Positions 37,056 through 46,777 of a DNA stretch of 50,545 bases are shown one piece after another. The DNA lies in the NCBI GenBank assembly GCA_023249305.1, contig JAHFCU010000013.1:1-50545 (forward strand). The letters are read 5' to 3'. Origin of the DNA: Gemmatimonadota bacterium. GTDB lineage: Bacteria > Gemmatimonadota > Gemmatimonadetes > Gemmatimonadales > Gemmatimonadaceae. Under the pieces are notes generated by a model that was not told the DNA's origin, did not search any database, and worked only from the letters and a program-made list of their open reading frames with translations. The first letter of the stretch is position 1, and the number at the start of each line of letters is the position of its first letter. A program made the translations under genes and the position numbers.

Positions 37056-39266
37056 TTACCGGAGGGTGAAGGCGCCGAGGAGGGTGATGACGCCGATCAG
37101 TAGGACCCAGGCGTACGTTCCCACCTGGCCCGTCTGGAGCTGTGATCCAAGCCAACCGAAAGCGCGCGCCAGCAGGGCGCTGCCGTTGACGAACAGTCCG
37201 TCGATGATGCCCGCGTCGAACCCCTTCCACAGCACCGCGCGCGACACGCTAACTGTCGGCTGGACGAAGGCGGCGTCGTAGCCCTCGTCCACGAAGTACT
37301 TGTTCTCCAGCACGCGCGAGATGCCCGTCGACGCCGGCGCCTCCTTCTTCGGCACCAGCGCTGCGGGCTTCAGTCGCCAGACGGCGATGGCAATGCCGGT
37401 AATCGCGATGGCGATGGCCGCACCAACGAGCAGTAGTTCAGTCTGATGCGCGACGTGGGGTGGCGCGCCGAGTGTCGTACGGAGGCTCGCCTGCCCGACC
37501 ACGGGCTCGAGGAAATGCTCGAGCCCGCCCACCGGGCCGATGGCGCCGAGCAGTTCCGGCACGTTGATCCAGCCACCGATCGCCGCCAACACACCGAGCA
37601 CGACCAGCGGGCCAGTCATGACCCACGGCGCCTCCGTCAAGTGCGGCCGCTCGCCCTCACCGGTGCGGTTCGGACCGTGGAACGTGTACAGCATCATGCG
37701 CGTCATGTAGATCGCCGTCAGCAAGGCCACCGCGAGGCCGATCCCGTAGACGATGAGCAGCACGGTGCTCCCCGGGATGCCGAGCAACGAGGACTCGGCG
37801 AGCGTCGAATGGCTCACGCGGGCGAAGACGGACGCGAGGATCTCGTCCTTCGAGAAGAACCCCGAGAAGAGCGGAATGCCGGCGATGGCCAGCGTCGCGA
37901 TCCACATCAGGTAGAACGTGATCGGCATGTACTGCTTCAGGCCGCCCATGTTGCGCATGTCCTGCGCGTCGTCGTGGTTGTGCGTGTGGTGATACGCCGC
38001 GTGCATGGCGAAGATCACCGAACCCGATCCAAGGAACAGGAGCGCCTTGAAGAAGGCGTGCGTCACGAGATGGAAGATCCCCGCCGTGTACGCGCCGACG
38101 CCAACGCCCACGAACATGTAGCCGAGCTGCGAGACGGTGGAATACGCGAGCACCTTCTTGATGTCCCACTGCTTGAGGCCGATGGTCGCGGCCACGAGCG
38201 CCGTCAGCGCGCCAACGCTCGCCACGGTCAATTGCGCCACCGGCGCCATCGAGAAGATCCCCGACGCACGTGCGACGAGATAGACGCCCGCCGTCACCAT
38301 CGTTGCCGCATGGATCAGCGCGGAAACCGGCGTCGGACCCGCCATCGCGTCCGGAAGCCAGACGTGCAACGGAATCTGCGCGCTCTTGCCCGTGCACCCG
38401 AGGAAGAGGAACAGGGCCATCGCCGTGATCACGACGCCGCCGAACGGCAACTCCGCCGCCTTCGCCGCCACCCTACCGATGTCGAGCGTGCCGAGGTTGG
38501 CGAACATCAGGAACATCGCGACCAGGAAGCCGAAGTCGCCGATGCGATTGACAATGAACGCCTTCTTCCCGGCGTCCGCGTTCGCCTTCTCCGAGAACCA
38601 GAAGCCGATCAGCAGGTACGAGCAGAGCCCCACGCCTTCCCAGCCCACGAACAGCAGCGGATAGCTGGCGCCGAGCACAAGCGTGAGCATGAAAAAGACG
38701 AACAGGTTGAGGTACGCGAAGTACCGCGGATACCCCGGATCGTCCTGCATGTAGCCGACGCTGAACACGTGGATCAGCATGCCCACACCAGTGACGACGA
38801 GCACCATCGTCATCGACAGCGGGTCGAGCAGCAGCGACGCGTCGAGGTGCAGGTCGCCGACCGGCATCCACTGGAACAGCGTGACGACATACGGGTGTTC
38901 CATCTCGACACCGCGCATCGCCAGGAAGCACGCGACCGCGAGGCCGAACGCGGCCAGGAGCACGCCGGGGCCGATGAGGCTCACAATCCCCGCGAACTTA
39001 TGGCGGGGCGGCGGATGGTGGTCGTCGTGCGCGCCGTGTCCGTTCACGCCGTGTCCGTGGGCGTCGTCCTGGGCGTGCGCGTCGCCGTGTCCATGGCCGT
39101 GGTCCGCGGAAGGATCAGCAGGGCCCACCTTGGCCGCGCCGAGCATCGCGAGGGTTCCATTGATCAGGAACCCAAGCAGCGGCAGCAGCGGGAGCAGCCA
39201 CACGAAGCGCGCGACGGTCGCCGCGAGCGGGTGCGCCCCCTCGGGAATCAAGGCCGGGTTCATCAT
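37056..39266 (-). CDS. nuoL: NADH-quinone oxidoreductase subunit L with a histidine-rich insertion
   Basis: 736 residues. Antiporter core with [17 protein letters not shown] (TM5 Glu), [20 protein letters not shown] and [20 protein letters not shown]. It ends with the long lateral helix that spans NuoM and NuoN. Residues 56-89, between TM1 and TM2, hold 11 histidines among Gly, Ala and Asp, which is not standard. The ATG at 39266 overlaps the nuoK stop (ATGA); a second ATG follows immediately. The longer frame above 39266 is a shadow of nuoK. Confidence 0.97.
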   Translation of the reverse strand: MMNPALIPEGAHPLAATVARFVWLLPLLPLLGFLINGTLAMLGAAKVGPADPSADHGHGHGDAHAQDDAHGHGVNGHGAHDDHHPPPRHKFAGIVSLIGPGVLLAAFGLAVACFLAMRGVEMEHPYVVTLFQWMPVGDLHLDASLLLDPLSMTMVLVVTGVGMLIHVFSVGYMQDDPGYPRYFAYLNLFVFFMLTLVLGASYPLLFVGWEGVGLCSYLLIGFWFSEKANADAGKKAFIVNRIGDFGFLVAMFLMFANLGTLDIGRVAAKAAELPFGGVVITAMALFLFLGCTGKSAQIPLHVWLPDAMAGPTPVSALIHAATMVTAGVYLVARASGIFSMAPVAQLTVASVGALTALVAATIGLKQWDIKKVLAYSTVSQLGYMFVGVGVGAYTAGIFHLVTHAFFKALLFLGSGSVIFAMHAAYHHTHNHDDAQDMRNMGGLKQYMPITFYLMWIATLAIAGIPLFSGFFSKDEILASVFARVSHSTLAESSLLGIPGSTVLLIVYGIGLAVALLTAIYMTRMMLYTFHGPNRTGEGERPHLTEAPWVMTGPLVVLGVLAAIGGWINVPELLGAIGPVGGLEHFLEPVVGQASLRTTLGAPPHVAHQTELLLVGAAIAIAITGIAIAVWRLKPAALVPKKEAPASTGISRVLENKYFVDEGYDAAFVQPTVSVSRAVLWKGFDAGIIDGLFVNGSALLARAFGWLGSQLQTGQVGTYAWVLLIGVITLLGAFTLR

Positions 39267-39556
39267 CCCTTGAGGAGGTTGATGTTCTGGAGGTTGACGG
39301 TCTTCACGTGGCGGAAGATGGCAATGATGATCGCCAACCCCACCGCAGCTTCGGCCGCCGCGACGGTCATCGTGAAGACCACGAACACCTGGCCGGCTGC
39401 GCCGTACAGCTTGCTCAGCGCCACGAAGGACAGGTTCACGGCGTTGAGCATGAGCTCGACGCACATGAAGATGATGATCGCGTTCCGTCGGGTCAGAACG
39501 CCGATGACGCCGATCGAGAACAGGACCGCGGAAAGGGCGAGGGCCTCAACGAGCAT
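39263..39556 (-). CDS. nuoK: NADH-quinone oxidoreductase subunit K
   Basis: 97 residues, three helices. It shows [23 protein letters not shown], with the conserved membrane Glu, and [19 protein letters not shown] with the second Glu. The ATG at 39556 overlaps the end of nuoJ by 11 bases; an 11-codon longer frame starting inside nuoJ is less likely. Confidence 0.96.
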   Translation of the reverse strand: MLVEALALSAVLFSIGVIGVLTRRNAIIIFMCVELMLNAVNLSFVALSKLYGAAGQVFVVFTMTVAAAEAAVGLAIIIAIFRHVKTVNLQNINLLKG

Positions 39557-40115
39557 CGGTCCTCCGCCTGCCAAGCACCACCGCGCCAACGATCGCCGTG
39601 AGCAGCAACACGCTCGTCAGCTCGAAGGCCAGCAGGTACTCCTTGAAGAGCGGCGCCGCGACCGGGCCGATGATGCCGCCGGCGATCGGGGCGGCCGCCG
39701 CGGCGGCCGCCTTCGCGGCGAGGTCCGGCGGAACTAGGCGCTCAATCGTGTTGCCACGGTTCAGCGCCATGACTTCCGACAGCAGCGCGAGGCCAACGAA
39801 GAGTGCGAGGATGGTTGGCCACTTGCCGCGGGCATCGGCCAGGTCCGACGGATGCCCGAGATTCAGCAGCATGATCACGAAGAGGAAGACCACCATGATG
39901 GCGCCGGTGTAGACCAGCACCTGCATGGTGGCCATGAACTGCGCGTCGAGCATCAGGTACAGCCCAGCCAGCGCGAACATCACGTTCACCAGCCACATCG
40001 CCGCTGCCACCGGGCTCTTGCGCGTCACAAACGCAATCGCGCTAGCCAGCGCAATTAGCCCGAAGAGGTAGAAGCTGAACGAGTAGGCCAGCGAGTGGAA
40101 TTGATTGGCTTGCAT
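39546..40115 (-). CDS. nuoJ: NADH-quinone oxidoreductase subunit J
   Basis: 189 residues with five helices and the conserved TM3 segment [18 protein letters not shown] including the Tyr and Gly of the pi-bulge. An Ala-rich loop (about residues 130-145) precedes the last helix. The ATG at 40115 shares one base with the nuoI stop (TGATG). Confidence 0.95.
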   Translation of the reverse strand: MQANQFHSLAYSFSFYLFGLIALASAIAFVTRKSPVAAAMWLVNVMFALAGLYLMLDAQFMATMQVLVYTGAIMVVFLFVIMLLNLGHPSDLADARGKWPTILALFVGLALLSEVMALNRGNTIERLVPPDLAAKAAAAAAAPIAGGIIGPVAAPLFKEYLLAFELTSVLLLTAIVGAVVLGRRRTDAR

Positions 40116-40612
40116 CACTCGCCTCTGGGGTCGGCCGGATCCCACATCTCGCACACCGCGTGCGTCTGGGACGTCAGCCGCGTGAGGTCGTAGACAAAAT
40201 CCTTGCGATCGTACTCCGCGTTCTCATAATGCCGGCCGAGGTGGATCGCCTCCTCCGGACATACTTCCTGACAGTAGCCGCAGAAGATGCAGCGGAACTC
40301 GTCGATGTCGAACACGGCGGGATAGCGATTCCCCTCCGCGTCCACGCCCGGCACCAGCTTGATGCAGTTCGCCGGGCACACCGTCGGGCAGAGACCGCAC
40401 GCCACGCACTTCGCCTTGCCGTCTTCGGTGGTCAGCATGCGGTGCGTGCCGCGCCACCGCGGCCCGATGTCCCATTTCTCCTCTGGGTACTGCACCGTCA
40501 CCTTGTGCGGGTCCACGAGATGCTTGAACGTCAGCGCGAGCCCCTGGAACGTCGCCCGCACGTAGCTCGCCTCATTCACGGGCCGTTCGACGACCCTCGT
40601 CGTGATCGCCAT
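40115..40612 (-). CDS. nuoI: NADH-quinone oxidoreductase subunit I
   Basis: 165 residues. Two 8Fe-ferredoxin-type motifs bind clusters N6a and N6b: Cys69, 72, 75, 79 (CVACGLCPTVCP) and Cys108, 111, 114, 118 (CIFCGYCQEVCP). It passes electrons from NuoG to NuoB. The start overlaps the nuoH stop by one base. Confidence 0.98.
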   Translation of the reverse strand: MAITTRVVERPVNEASYVRATFQGLALTFKHLVDPHKVTVQYPEEKWDIGPRWRGTHRMLTTEDGKAKCVACGLCPTVCPANCIKLVPGVDAEGNRYPAVFDIDEFRCIFCGYCQEVCPEEAIHLGRHYENAEYDRKDFVYDLTRLTSQTHAVCEMWDPADPRGE

Positions 40613-41898
40613 CAGGCCCCCTTCCCCGTCAGGAGATCGCTGCGCGCCGCCGCCGTCTGCAATCGCGTAATCCGGTCACGCTCGAGCCGCGAAAAGGCCG
40701 GGCTCACGATGCGGCCGCGGTCGAGTACCCAGAACACCAGCACCACGAATACGAGGTTCATCCCGAGGAACGCACCGCGGTAGGCATAGCTCGTGCGCGC
40801 CAGTCCCGCGGCGTCAAGCCCGAGCACCAGCGAGGCGACGACCGTGATGTATACCAGCGCCATTGGCAGCAGCACCTTCCACCCCAGCGACATGAGCTGG
40901 TCATAACGAAAGCGCGGCAGGGTCCAACGCAGCCAGATGAACGCGAACACGAAGAACATCACCTTGAAGACGTAGAGCCCCATCGTGAGCAGTGTCTTCG
41001 TCACCGTCCACGGCGGCAGGTTGTCCCACTGCGTGAACGGGATGTCCCAGCCGCCGAAGAACAGCGTGATCATCAATGAACTCGACGTAATGATGTTTGC
41101 GTACTCGGCCAGCGGGAACATCGAGTAGCGCATCGAGCTGTACTCGGCGTGGTAACCCGCGATCAGCTCCGACTCGGCTTCGGGGAGGTCGAACGGCACG
41201 CGGTTCGTCTCGGCGAGGCCGGCGACCGCGAAGATGAAGAACGCGAGCGTCAGCAGCACAACGTTCCATCCCTGCGACGCCTGCTGCGCGACGACCGCGT
41301 TCAGGTTTACGTTGCCGGCCAGCAACAACACGCACACGGTGCTCATCCCCATGGCGATCTCGTACGAGATCATCTGGGCCGATGCCCGCAGGCCGCCGAG
41401 CAGCGCGTACTTGTTGTTCGACGACCAGCCCGCGATCGTGATGCCGTACACGCCGAGCGAGCTGATCGCGAGCGTGAACAGGAAGCCCACGGGCAAGTCG
41501 GCCACTACCATATCAACGAGGCCGACGCCCGGCACCGGCAAAGGCGAACCAAACGGAATCACCGCCCACGTAATCATCGCGGGCACGAAGGCCATCGCTG
41601 GCGCGAGAATGAACAGCACGGTGTTCCCGCTGCCAGGGAGCGCCTCCTCCTTCATGAAGTTCTTCACGCCGTCAGCGATCGGCTGCAGGAAACCCTCCCA
41701 GCCTACGCGGTTCGGGCCGAGGCGATCCTGAATCCACCCGGCGACGCGGCGCTCGGCGAGTGTCGTGTACGCCACGCAGAGCATGTAGATGCCAAACGCG
41801 GCCACCGCCTTGATGAGCCCGAAGAGGATGAACATCCCGTCCGTGGGCGAACGCTGCGGGTCGGCGACTTGAAGGAGGGCAAAGAGCGCGTGCGTCAT
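40612..41898 (-). CDS. nuoH: NADH-quinone oxidoreductase subunit H
   Basis: 428 residues, eight or more helices. It has AERRVAGWIQDRLGPNRVGW at the quinone-site loop, FDLPEAESELIAGYHAEYSS with the acidic cluster, and FIWLRWTLPRFRYDQLMSLGW. It connects the quinone site to the proton-pumping arm. The N-terminus is about 20 residues longer than minimal versions. It overlaps nuoG by 4 bases. Confidence 0.98.
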   Translation of the reverse strand: MTHALFALLQVADPQRSPTDGMFILFGLIKAVAAFGIYMLCVAYTTLAERRVAGWIQDRLGPNRVGWEGFLQPIADGVKNFMKEEALPGSGNTVLFILAPAMAFVPAMITWAVIPFGSPLPVPGVGLVDMVVADLPVGFLFTLAISSLGVYGITIAGWSSNNKYALLGGLRASAQMISYEIAMGMSTVCVLLLAGNVNLNAVVAQQASQGWNVVLLTLAFFIFAVAGLAETNRVPFDLPEAESELIAGYHAEYSSMRYSMFPLAEYANIITSSSLMITLFFGGWDIPFTQWDNLPPWTVTKTLLTMGLYVFKVMFFVFAFIWLRWTLPRFRYDQLMSLGWKVLLPMALVYITVVASLVLGLDAAGLARTSYAYRGAFLGMNLVFVVLVFWVLDRGRIVSPAFSRLERDRITRLQTAAARSDLLTGKGA

Positions 41899-43424
41899 GC
41901 CGTCACCCCCGCCCCAGCCGCCATCTGGCCCTTAAGTCCGACCGAGTCATAGCTCATTCCGTTGAATGCGCTTTCGGTTTTCGCCATCGCGATGAAGACC
42001 GCCTCAGCCGACAGAAATGCGCCGTTCTTCCCGGCCGCGGCGGCCAATCCAGCGAGCGCCATCCAGCTCGGCCGCGCGAGACCTTGAGCCGGGCGCGCCT
42101 GCAGGAACCGCTGCACGCGGCCCCGCAGGTTGGTGAACGTGCCTTCTTCCTCCGCGAAGTTCGCGATGGGCAGGAGGATGCTGTTGGCTGGCAGTCCCTT
42201 CGGGATCACCGTGCAAATGGCGATGACCGTACTCGCGCCCGCGAGGGCAGACGTGTCGAGGTCCGTGCAGTCGTCGCCGGCGATCAGCACGATCTTGCCC
42301 GCCGTTGCGAGTGGATTGTCGGCGCGCGAGAAGCCCATCAACTCTGCGCCCGTCGCGTTTGCCGCACGATCGGCACGCAGGGCGAGGTCCTTCACGCCCG
42401 GCAGCGGCGCCTCACCGCCCTTCGCGACACGGAATTTGCCCACGCCAGCGGCCTGCTTGAGCAGCCACAGCGCCTCGTTGCTAAGGGACGCGCCGGCCAC
42501 GACGTGCGCCGAACCACCCTTGAGCGCCGCGCCCGCGGCAGCGAGCGCCGCGTCCCATGAGGCCGGCTTACCCGTCACCATCGGCGTCTCCAGCCGATCG
42601 TCACGGTTGATCCACTGATAGTTCAGCCGGCCTTCGTCGCACAGATAGAAGTGATTGACCGCGTCGTTCGACCGCGGCTTCATGCGCACGACGGCCTCGT
42701 CGCGCGTCTCCAGCGTGATGTTGCACCCCTGCGAGCAGTTCGGGCAGACCGACGCGGTGCGGTCGAGTTCCCAGGCCCGCGCCTTGTTCAGGAAGTCCTT
42801 GCTGACGAGCGCACCCACCGGGCAGAGGTCAACAACGTTGGCCGCCCACGGATGCGAAAGGTCATGGTCGGGTGCGATGCCGATGTGCGCGCGGTCGCCG
42901 CGCTCCTCGACGCAGAGCGCGCGGTCGCCGGCCACGTCGCCCATGTAGCGCACACAGCGCGTGCAGAGGATGCAGCGGTTGGTGACGTAGAGGACGTCGC
43001 CGCCGAAGTCCTCAGCCGGATTGAAGCGCTTCGGCTCGCGATAGCGCGAATCGGCGCGCCCTTCCTGGAACGTGTAATCCTGAAGCTCGCACTCCCCTGC
43101 TTGGTCGCAGATCGGGCAGTCGAGCGGGTGGTTGATCAGGAGCAGTTCAAGCACGCCCTTACGGGCGTCAAGCGCCTTCTGCGTGTAGACGTTGACCACC
43201 TGCCCCTCGGCGACCGTCGTGGCGCACGACGGAGCCAGCTTGGGCTGCTTCTCCACTTCGACGAGGCACATGCGGCAGACGCCCGCAATTTTGAGCCCCG
43301 AGTGGTAGCAGTAGTGCGGGATGAGCACCCCGGCGGTCTTCGCCGCCTCGAGAATGGTCGTTCCCTCGGGAACGCTTACTTGGCGTCCTTCGATGGTCAG
43401 GTTGACGAACTTCTGATCGGACAT
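41895..43424 (-). CDS. nuoG: NADH-quinone oxidoreductase subunit G, short form with N7 motif
   Basis: 509 residues; E. coli NuoG is about 900. The N-terminal 2Fe-2S domain (YCYHSGLKIAGVCRMCLVEV), the N5 region (HPLDCPICDQAGECELQD), the N4 motif (CILCTRCVRYMGDVAGDRA) and the N7 motif CPNCSQGC plus a fourth Cys 27 residues later are all present. The molybdopterin-like C-terminal domain is cut down and no cofactor site is expected. It carries electrons from NuoF to NuoI. The start overlaps the nuoF stop by one base. Confidence 0.95.
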   Translation of the reverse strand: MSDQKFVNLTIEGRQVSVPEGTTILEAAKTAGVLIPHYCYHSGLKIAGVCRMCLVEVEKQPKLAPSCATTVAEGQVVNVYTQKALDARKGVLELLLINHPLDCPICDQAGECELQDYTFQEGRADSRYREPKRFNPAEDFGGDVLYVTNRCILCTRCVRYMGDVAGDRALCVEERGDRAHIGIAPDHDLSHPWAANVVDLCPVGALVSKDFLNKARAWELDRTASVCPNCSQGCNITLETRDEAVVRMKPRSNDAVNHFYLCDEGRLNYQWINRDDRLETPMVTGKPASWDAALAAAGAALKGGSAHVVAGASLSNEALWLLKQAAGVGKFRVAKGGEAPLPGVKDLALRADRAANATGAELMGFSRADNPLATAGKIVLIAGDDCTDLDTSALAGASTVIAICTVIPKGLPANSILLPIANFAEEEGTFTNLRGRVQRFLQARPAQGLARPSWMALAGLAAAAGKNGAFLSAEAVFIAMAKTESAFNGMSYDSVGLKGQMAAGAGVTA

Positions 43425-44731
43425 CAGCCCACCGCCACTGTCGAAGAACGCCTGCCGGTGATCAGCGCCTCAAACTCGCCGCGGAACCGCGTGATCCCGC
43501 TGGTCACGGGCGCGCCGCACGAGTCGCTGAGCACGCAGATCGTCTTGCCGGTCATGTTCTCGGTCAGTTCGAAGATCGTGTCGAGGTCCTCAAACGTCCC
43601 ATGACCCGCCACGATGCGCTCGAGGATCTTGGTCATCCACGCCGTGCCTTCGCGGCACTGCGTGCACTGCGCGCAGCTCTCGTGCGCGTAGAACCGCGCC
43701 AGACGCGCGAGCTGCTTCGGCATGGACTGCGCGTCGTCGAAGATGATGACGCCGCCGGAGCCCAGCATCGTGCCGAACTCCATGAAACCCTCATAGTCCA
43801 TCTTGACCTGCTCGGCTTCCTCGATCGTGATCACCGGCACCGACGAGCCGCCCGGGATGATGGCCTTAAACTTCCGCCCGGGAGGCGGTCCGCCGCAGAG
43901 ATCGTACAGGAACTCCTTGAACGAGAAGCCCATCACCACTTCGTAGTTGCCGGGCCGCGCCACATTGCCGCAGACCGAGAACAGCTTGCTGCCCGTGCTC
44001 TTCGGGTTGCCGAGGCACATCGCCTTGTACCACTCGGCGCCATTGTTGAGGATGTGCGGTACCGCCGTCAGCGTCTCGACGTTGTTGACCGTCGTCGGCA
44101 TCCCGAAAACGCCCGATACCGCCGGGAAGGGCGGCTTGATGCGCGGGTTGCCGCGGCGTCCCTCGATGGAGTTCATCAGGGCCGTCTCTTCGCCGCAGAT
44201 GTACGCGCCGGCCCCGCGATGCACCCACATGTTGATGGTCTTGCCTGACCCGCACGCGTTCGCGCCGATCATGCCGGCGGCGCGCGCCTCCGCGAGCGCC
44301 TGCTCCATGATCGCGATCGGTTCGGTAAACTCGCCGCGGATGTAGATGTAGCAGGTCTCCGCTCCGATGGCGTGCGCGGCGATCGCGCATCCCTCGATGA
44401 GGGCGTGGGGCGTCCACCGCATGATCTCGCGGTCCTTGAACGTCCCCGGTTCTGATTCGTCGGCGTTGCAACACAGGTAATGTGGCTTGCCGTCGCCGAT
44501 CTTCATGAACGACCACTTGAGGCCGCAAGGGAAGCCGGCGCCGCCGCGCCCGCGCAGCCCAGACTCCTTGACGATGTTCTGGATCGCGACCGGATCAGTA
44601 TCCAGCGCCTGCGGCAGCGCCCGATAGCCGCCACGCGCCTGCCATCCCTCCAGCGTGCGCGCTTCGGGGTCACCGAAGTACTTGCTGAGGATCGGTGTCT
44701 CGCGCGGATGGCTCTTGTATGGGTAGCCCAT
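43424..44731 (-). CDS. nuoF: NADH-quinone oxidoreductase subunit F
   Basis: 435 residues. NADH and FMN sites are in GLRGRGGAGFPCGLKWSFMK and CNADESEPGTFKDREIM, with YIYIRGEF. Cluster N3 ligands lie in ESCAQCTQCREGTAWM plus a distal Cys. It takes hydride from NADH. Unlike every other nuo junction, it is separated from its upstream neighbour nuoE by 185 bases, which are largely a tandem repeat array. Confidence 0.98.
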   Translation of the reverse strand: MGYPYKSHPRETPILSKYFGDPEARTLEGWQARGGYRALPQALDTDPVAIQNIVKESGLRGRGGAGFPCGLKWSFMKIGDGKPHYLCCNADESEPGTFKDREIMRWTPHALIEGCAIAAHAIGAETCYIYIRGEFTEPIAIMEQALAEARAAGMIGANACGSGKTINMWVHRGAGAYICGEETALMNSIEGRRGNPRIKPPFPAVSGVFGMPTTVNNVETLTAVPHILNNGAEWYKAMCLGNPKSTGSKLFSVCGNVARPGNYEVVMGFSFKEFLYDLCGGPPPGRKFKAIIPGGSSVPVITIEEAEQVKMDYEGFMEFGTMLGSGGVIIFDDAQSMPKQLARLARFYAHESCAQCTQCREGTAWMTKILERIVAGHGTFEDLDTIFELTENMTGKTICVLSDSCGAPVTSGITRFRGEFEALITGRRSSTVAVG

Positions 44732-44790
44732 TGCTCAATCAGTGACGGTAGACTTTAGATGCTCGACGGTGGATCCGTCCGTCCCTCGCT

Positions 44791-44914
44791 TCTGTCGTAC
44801 TCCGTTCCAGTCTGTTGGTCTCTGTCGTTCTCTGTCGTTCTCTGTTGTTCTCTGTTGTTCTCTGTTGTTCTCTGTTGTTCTCTGTTGTTCTCTGTTGTTC
44901 TCTGTTTCACTCTG
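44791..44914. repeat. 10-bp tandem repeat array between nuoE and nuoF
   Basis: Units of ten bases: two TCTGTCGTTC and six TCTGTTGTTC are perfect and consecutive (44821-44900). They are flanked by decayed copies (44791-44820 and 44901-44914), about 12 units in all. The array ends at the nuoE stop codon. On the transcribed strand the unit reads GAACAACAGA and contains no stop codon in any frame. Confidence 0.95.
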
Positions 44915-44916
44915 CG

Positions 44917-45468
44917 CTAGCTGTACTTCCGCAAGATCTCCGACACCTTCTCGACGCTCACACTGTCGATGAAGTCGTTGTTCACCATGATCGGCGTGGC
45001 GAAACCGCACGCGCCGAGGCACTCCACTTCGATCACTGTGTACTTTCCGTCCGCGGACGTGAGGCCGAGTTCGCCGCAGCCGGTCTTCTCGAGAAACGCC
45101 TTCACCACGTCCTCCGCGCCCATGCAGTTGCAGCACGACGTCGTGCAGACCTGGATGAAGAACTTCCCCACCGGATGCTGGTGGTACATGGTGTAGAACG
45201 TCACCACGCCCTTCACGTACGCGGCGGTGAGTCCGAGCACGTCGCCTACTTCCTTCATGACCTGCTCGCTGATCCAGCCGCGCTCGTCCTGCACGATCCA
45301 CAGCGCCGGGAGCAGCCCGGCCTGCTTCGTGGGATAGCGCGAGAGGATGTCATCGAGCTTCGCGCGCGGCGCCGAGCCGGCTGCAAAGACCGGCACGTAG
45401 GGCTCGTCGTGGTGGCCGTGCGTGGGCTTCGCGACTGCCCCGCCGGCGGCGGATGCACCGTGGCTCAT
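44917..45468 (-). CDS. nuoE: NADH-quinone oxidoreductase subunit E
   Basis: 183 residues. Thioredoxin-like fold with cluster N1a ligands Cys108, Cys113, Cys150 and Cys154 (CX4C and CX3C). The N-terminal 30 residues are His/Ala/Gly-rich and poorly conserved. It overlaps the nuoD stop by 4 bases. The stop codon is the edge of the tandem repeat array. Confidence 0.97.
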   Translation of the reverse strand: MSHGASAAGGAVAKPTHGHHDEPYVPVFAAGSAPRAKLDDILSRYPTKQAGLLPALWIVQDERGWISEQVMKEVGDVLGLTAAYVKGVVTFYTMYHQHPVGKFFIQVCTTSCCNCMGAEDVVKAFLEKTGCGELGLTSADGKYTVIEVECLGACGFATPIMVNNDFIDSVSVEKVSEILRKYS

Positions 45469-46772
45469 CTATCTATCTCTCCCATCACGATGTCGATGGA
45501 CGCATTGATCGCGATGACGTCGGACAGCAGGTGCCCTTCGACCATCTTCGGGATCGCCGACAGGTTCACGAACGAGGGCGGCCGGATGCGCCAGCGCACC
45601 GGCTTGGCCGACCCGTCGGACACCATGTAGTAGCCCTTCTCTCCCTTCGGCGCCTCGACGGCGACGTACGACTCGCCGATCGCCGGGCGCGGCCCTTCCA
45701 TCACGTTCTTGAAGTGATGGATCATGCTCTCCATCTCGCTGGTCGCCTTGTGCTTCGGCGGCAGGATGACGCGCGGATCGTCCACGTTCACCGGGCCATC
45801 GGGAAGGCGTGCCATGGCCTGCTCAACGATCCGGACAGACTGCCGCATCTCTTCCATGCGCACCAGGTAACGGTCATACACGTCACCGTGCACGCCGACC
45901 GGGACTTCCCAGTCGTACGTCTCGTAATCGAGATATGGGAAGTCCTTGCGCACGTCGTAATCCACCCCTGAAGCACGCAGCATCGGTCCCGACAGCCCGT
46001 AGTTCAGCGCTTCTTCCGGCGACATGACGCCGAGGCCGACGGTGCGGCCGACCCACACCGCATTCTTCGTCAGCATGCGGTCACACTCGTCGAGCGTCTT
46101 CGGGAACGCGCGCACGAACGCCTTCAGGCCGTCGAGCCACCCGTCGGGGATATCGGCGGCCATGCCGCCCACGCGTGAGGCGCTCGTCGTGAGCCGTGCG
46201 CCCACCCATCCCTCCAACAGGTTGTAGACGTTCTCGCGCTCCTGGAATGACCAGAGGAACGGCGTAAACGCGCCGATGTCGATCGCGGTCGTCCCCATCC
46301 ACACCAAGTGCGAGATGATGCGCGATAGCTCCATGCCGATCACGCGCAGCACGGTGCACCGCGGCGTGATCTCGATGCCAAACAGCATCTCCGCACCGAG
46401 CGAGAAGGCGATGTTGTTGCCGACGCAGTTCAGGTAGTCATCGCGATCGGTCCACGGAATGATCTGGTTGTACTGGCGGTACTCGCCGATCTTCTCGAAG
46501 CCGCAGTGTAGGTAGCCGATGTGCGGGATGCAGCGGACGACGGTTTCCCCGTCGAGCTCAAGCACGAGGCGGAGCACGCCGTGCGTCGCCGGGTGCTGCG
46601 GCCCGATGTTGATGAGCATGTGCTCGCCTTCGAGCTCCGGCTCGAGGGCCGGCGGCGCCTGCAAGGCGAGGCCGCCGGTGTCTCCAGCCACGAGCGGCAC
46701 GCGCTGCGGCCGGCCATCGGCGCCAATGCCCGTGGTCGAGAGTTCGACTTCAACCGTTCGCTTGGCGGCCAT
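45465..46772 (-). CDS. nuoD: NADH-quinone oxidoreductase subunit D
   Basis: 435 residues. A hydrogenase-like 49-kDa subunit with NIGPQHPATHGVLRLVLELDG (quinone-site His), HIGYLHCGFEKIGEYRQYNQ and the C-terminal LLSDVIAINASIDIVMGEIDR. It begins 5 bases after nuoC. About 45 extra N-terminal residues precede the conserved start. Confidence 0.98.
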   Translation of the reverse strand: MAAKRTVEVELSTTGIGADGRPQRVPLVAGDTGGLALQAPPALEPELEGEHMLINIGPQHPATHGVLRLVLELDGETVVRCIPHIGYLHCGFEKIGEYRQYNQIIPWTDRDDYLNCVGNNIAFSLGAEMLFGIEITPRCTVLRVIGMELSRIISHLVWMGTTAIDIGAFTPFLWSFQERENVYNLLEGWVGARLTTSASRVGGMAADIPDGWLDGLKAFVRAFPKTLDECDRMLTKNAVWVGRTVGLGVMSPEEALNYGLSGPMLRASGVDYDVRKDFPYLDYETYDWEVPVGVHGDVYDRYLVRMEEMRQSVRIVEQAMARLPDGPVNVDDPRVILPPKHKATSEMESMIHHFKNVMEGPRPAIGESYVAVEAPKGEKGYYMVSDGSAKPVRWRIRPPSFVNLSAIPKMVEGHLLSDVIAINASIDIVMGEIDR

Positions 46773-46777
46773 GTCGC

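Noticed and set aside
37446-39737. A 763-codon open frame on the plus strand
   Set aside because: It is antisense to nuoL-nuoK-nuoJ, extremely Arg/His-rich and has no recognisable domain. High-GC codon structure of the real genes creates such long antisense frames.
41895-43424. Truncated or broken nuoG
   Set aside because: It overlaps both neighbours correctly and keeps all cluster motifs. Short NuoG forms without the large C-terminal domain are known.
44791-44914. CRISPR array
   Set aside because: Units are 10 bases and contiguous with no spacers, and there are no cas genes.
44735-45301. A minus frame reading through the 10-bp repeat array with NNREQQRTTE-type repeats
   Set aside because: The repeat protein part is only the stop-free tandem array and the rest is out of frame with nuoE. 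No start or homology supports it.
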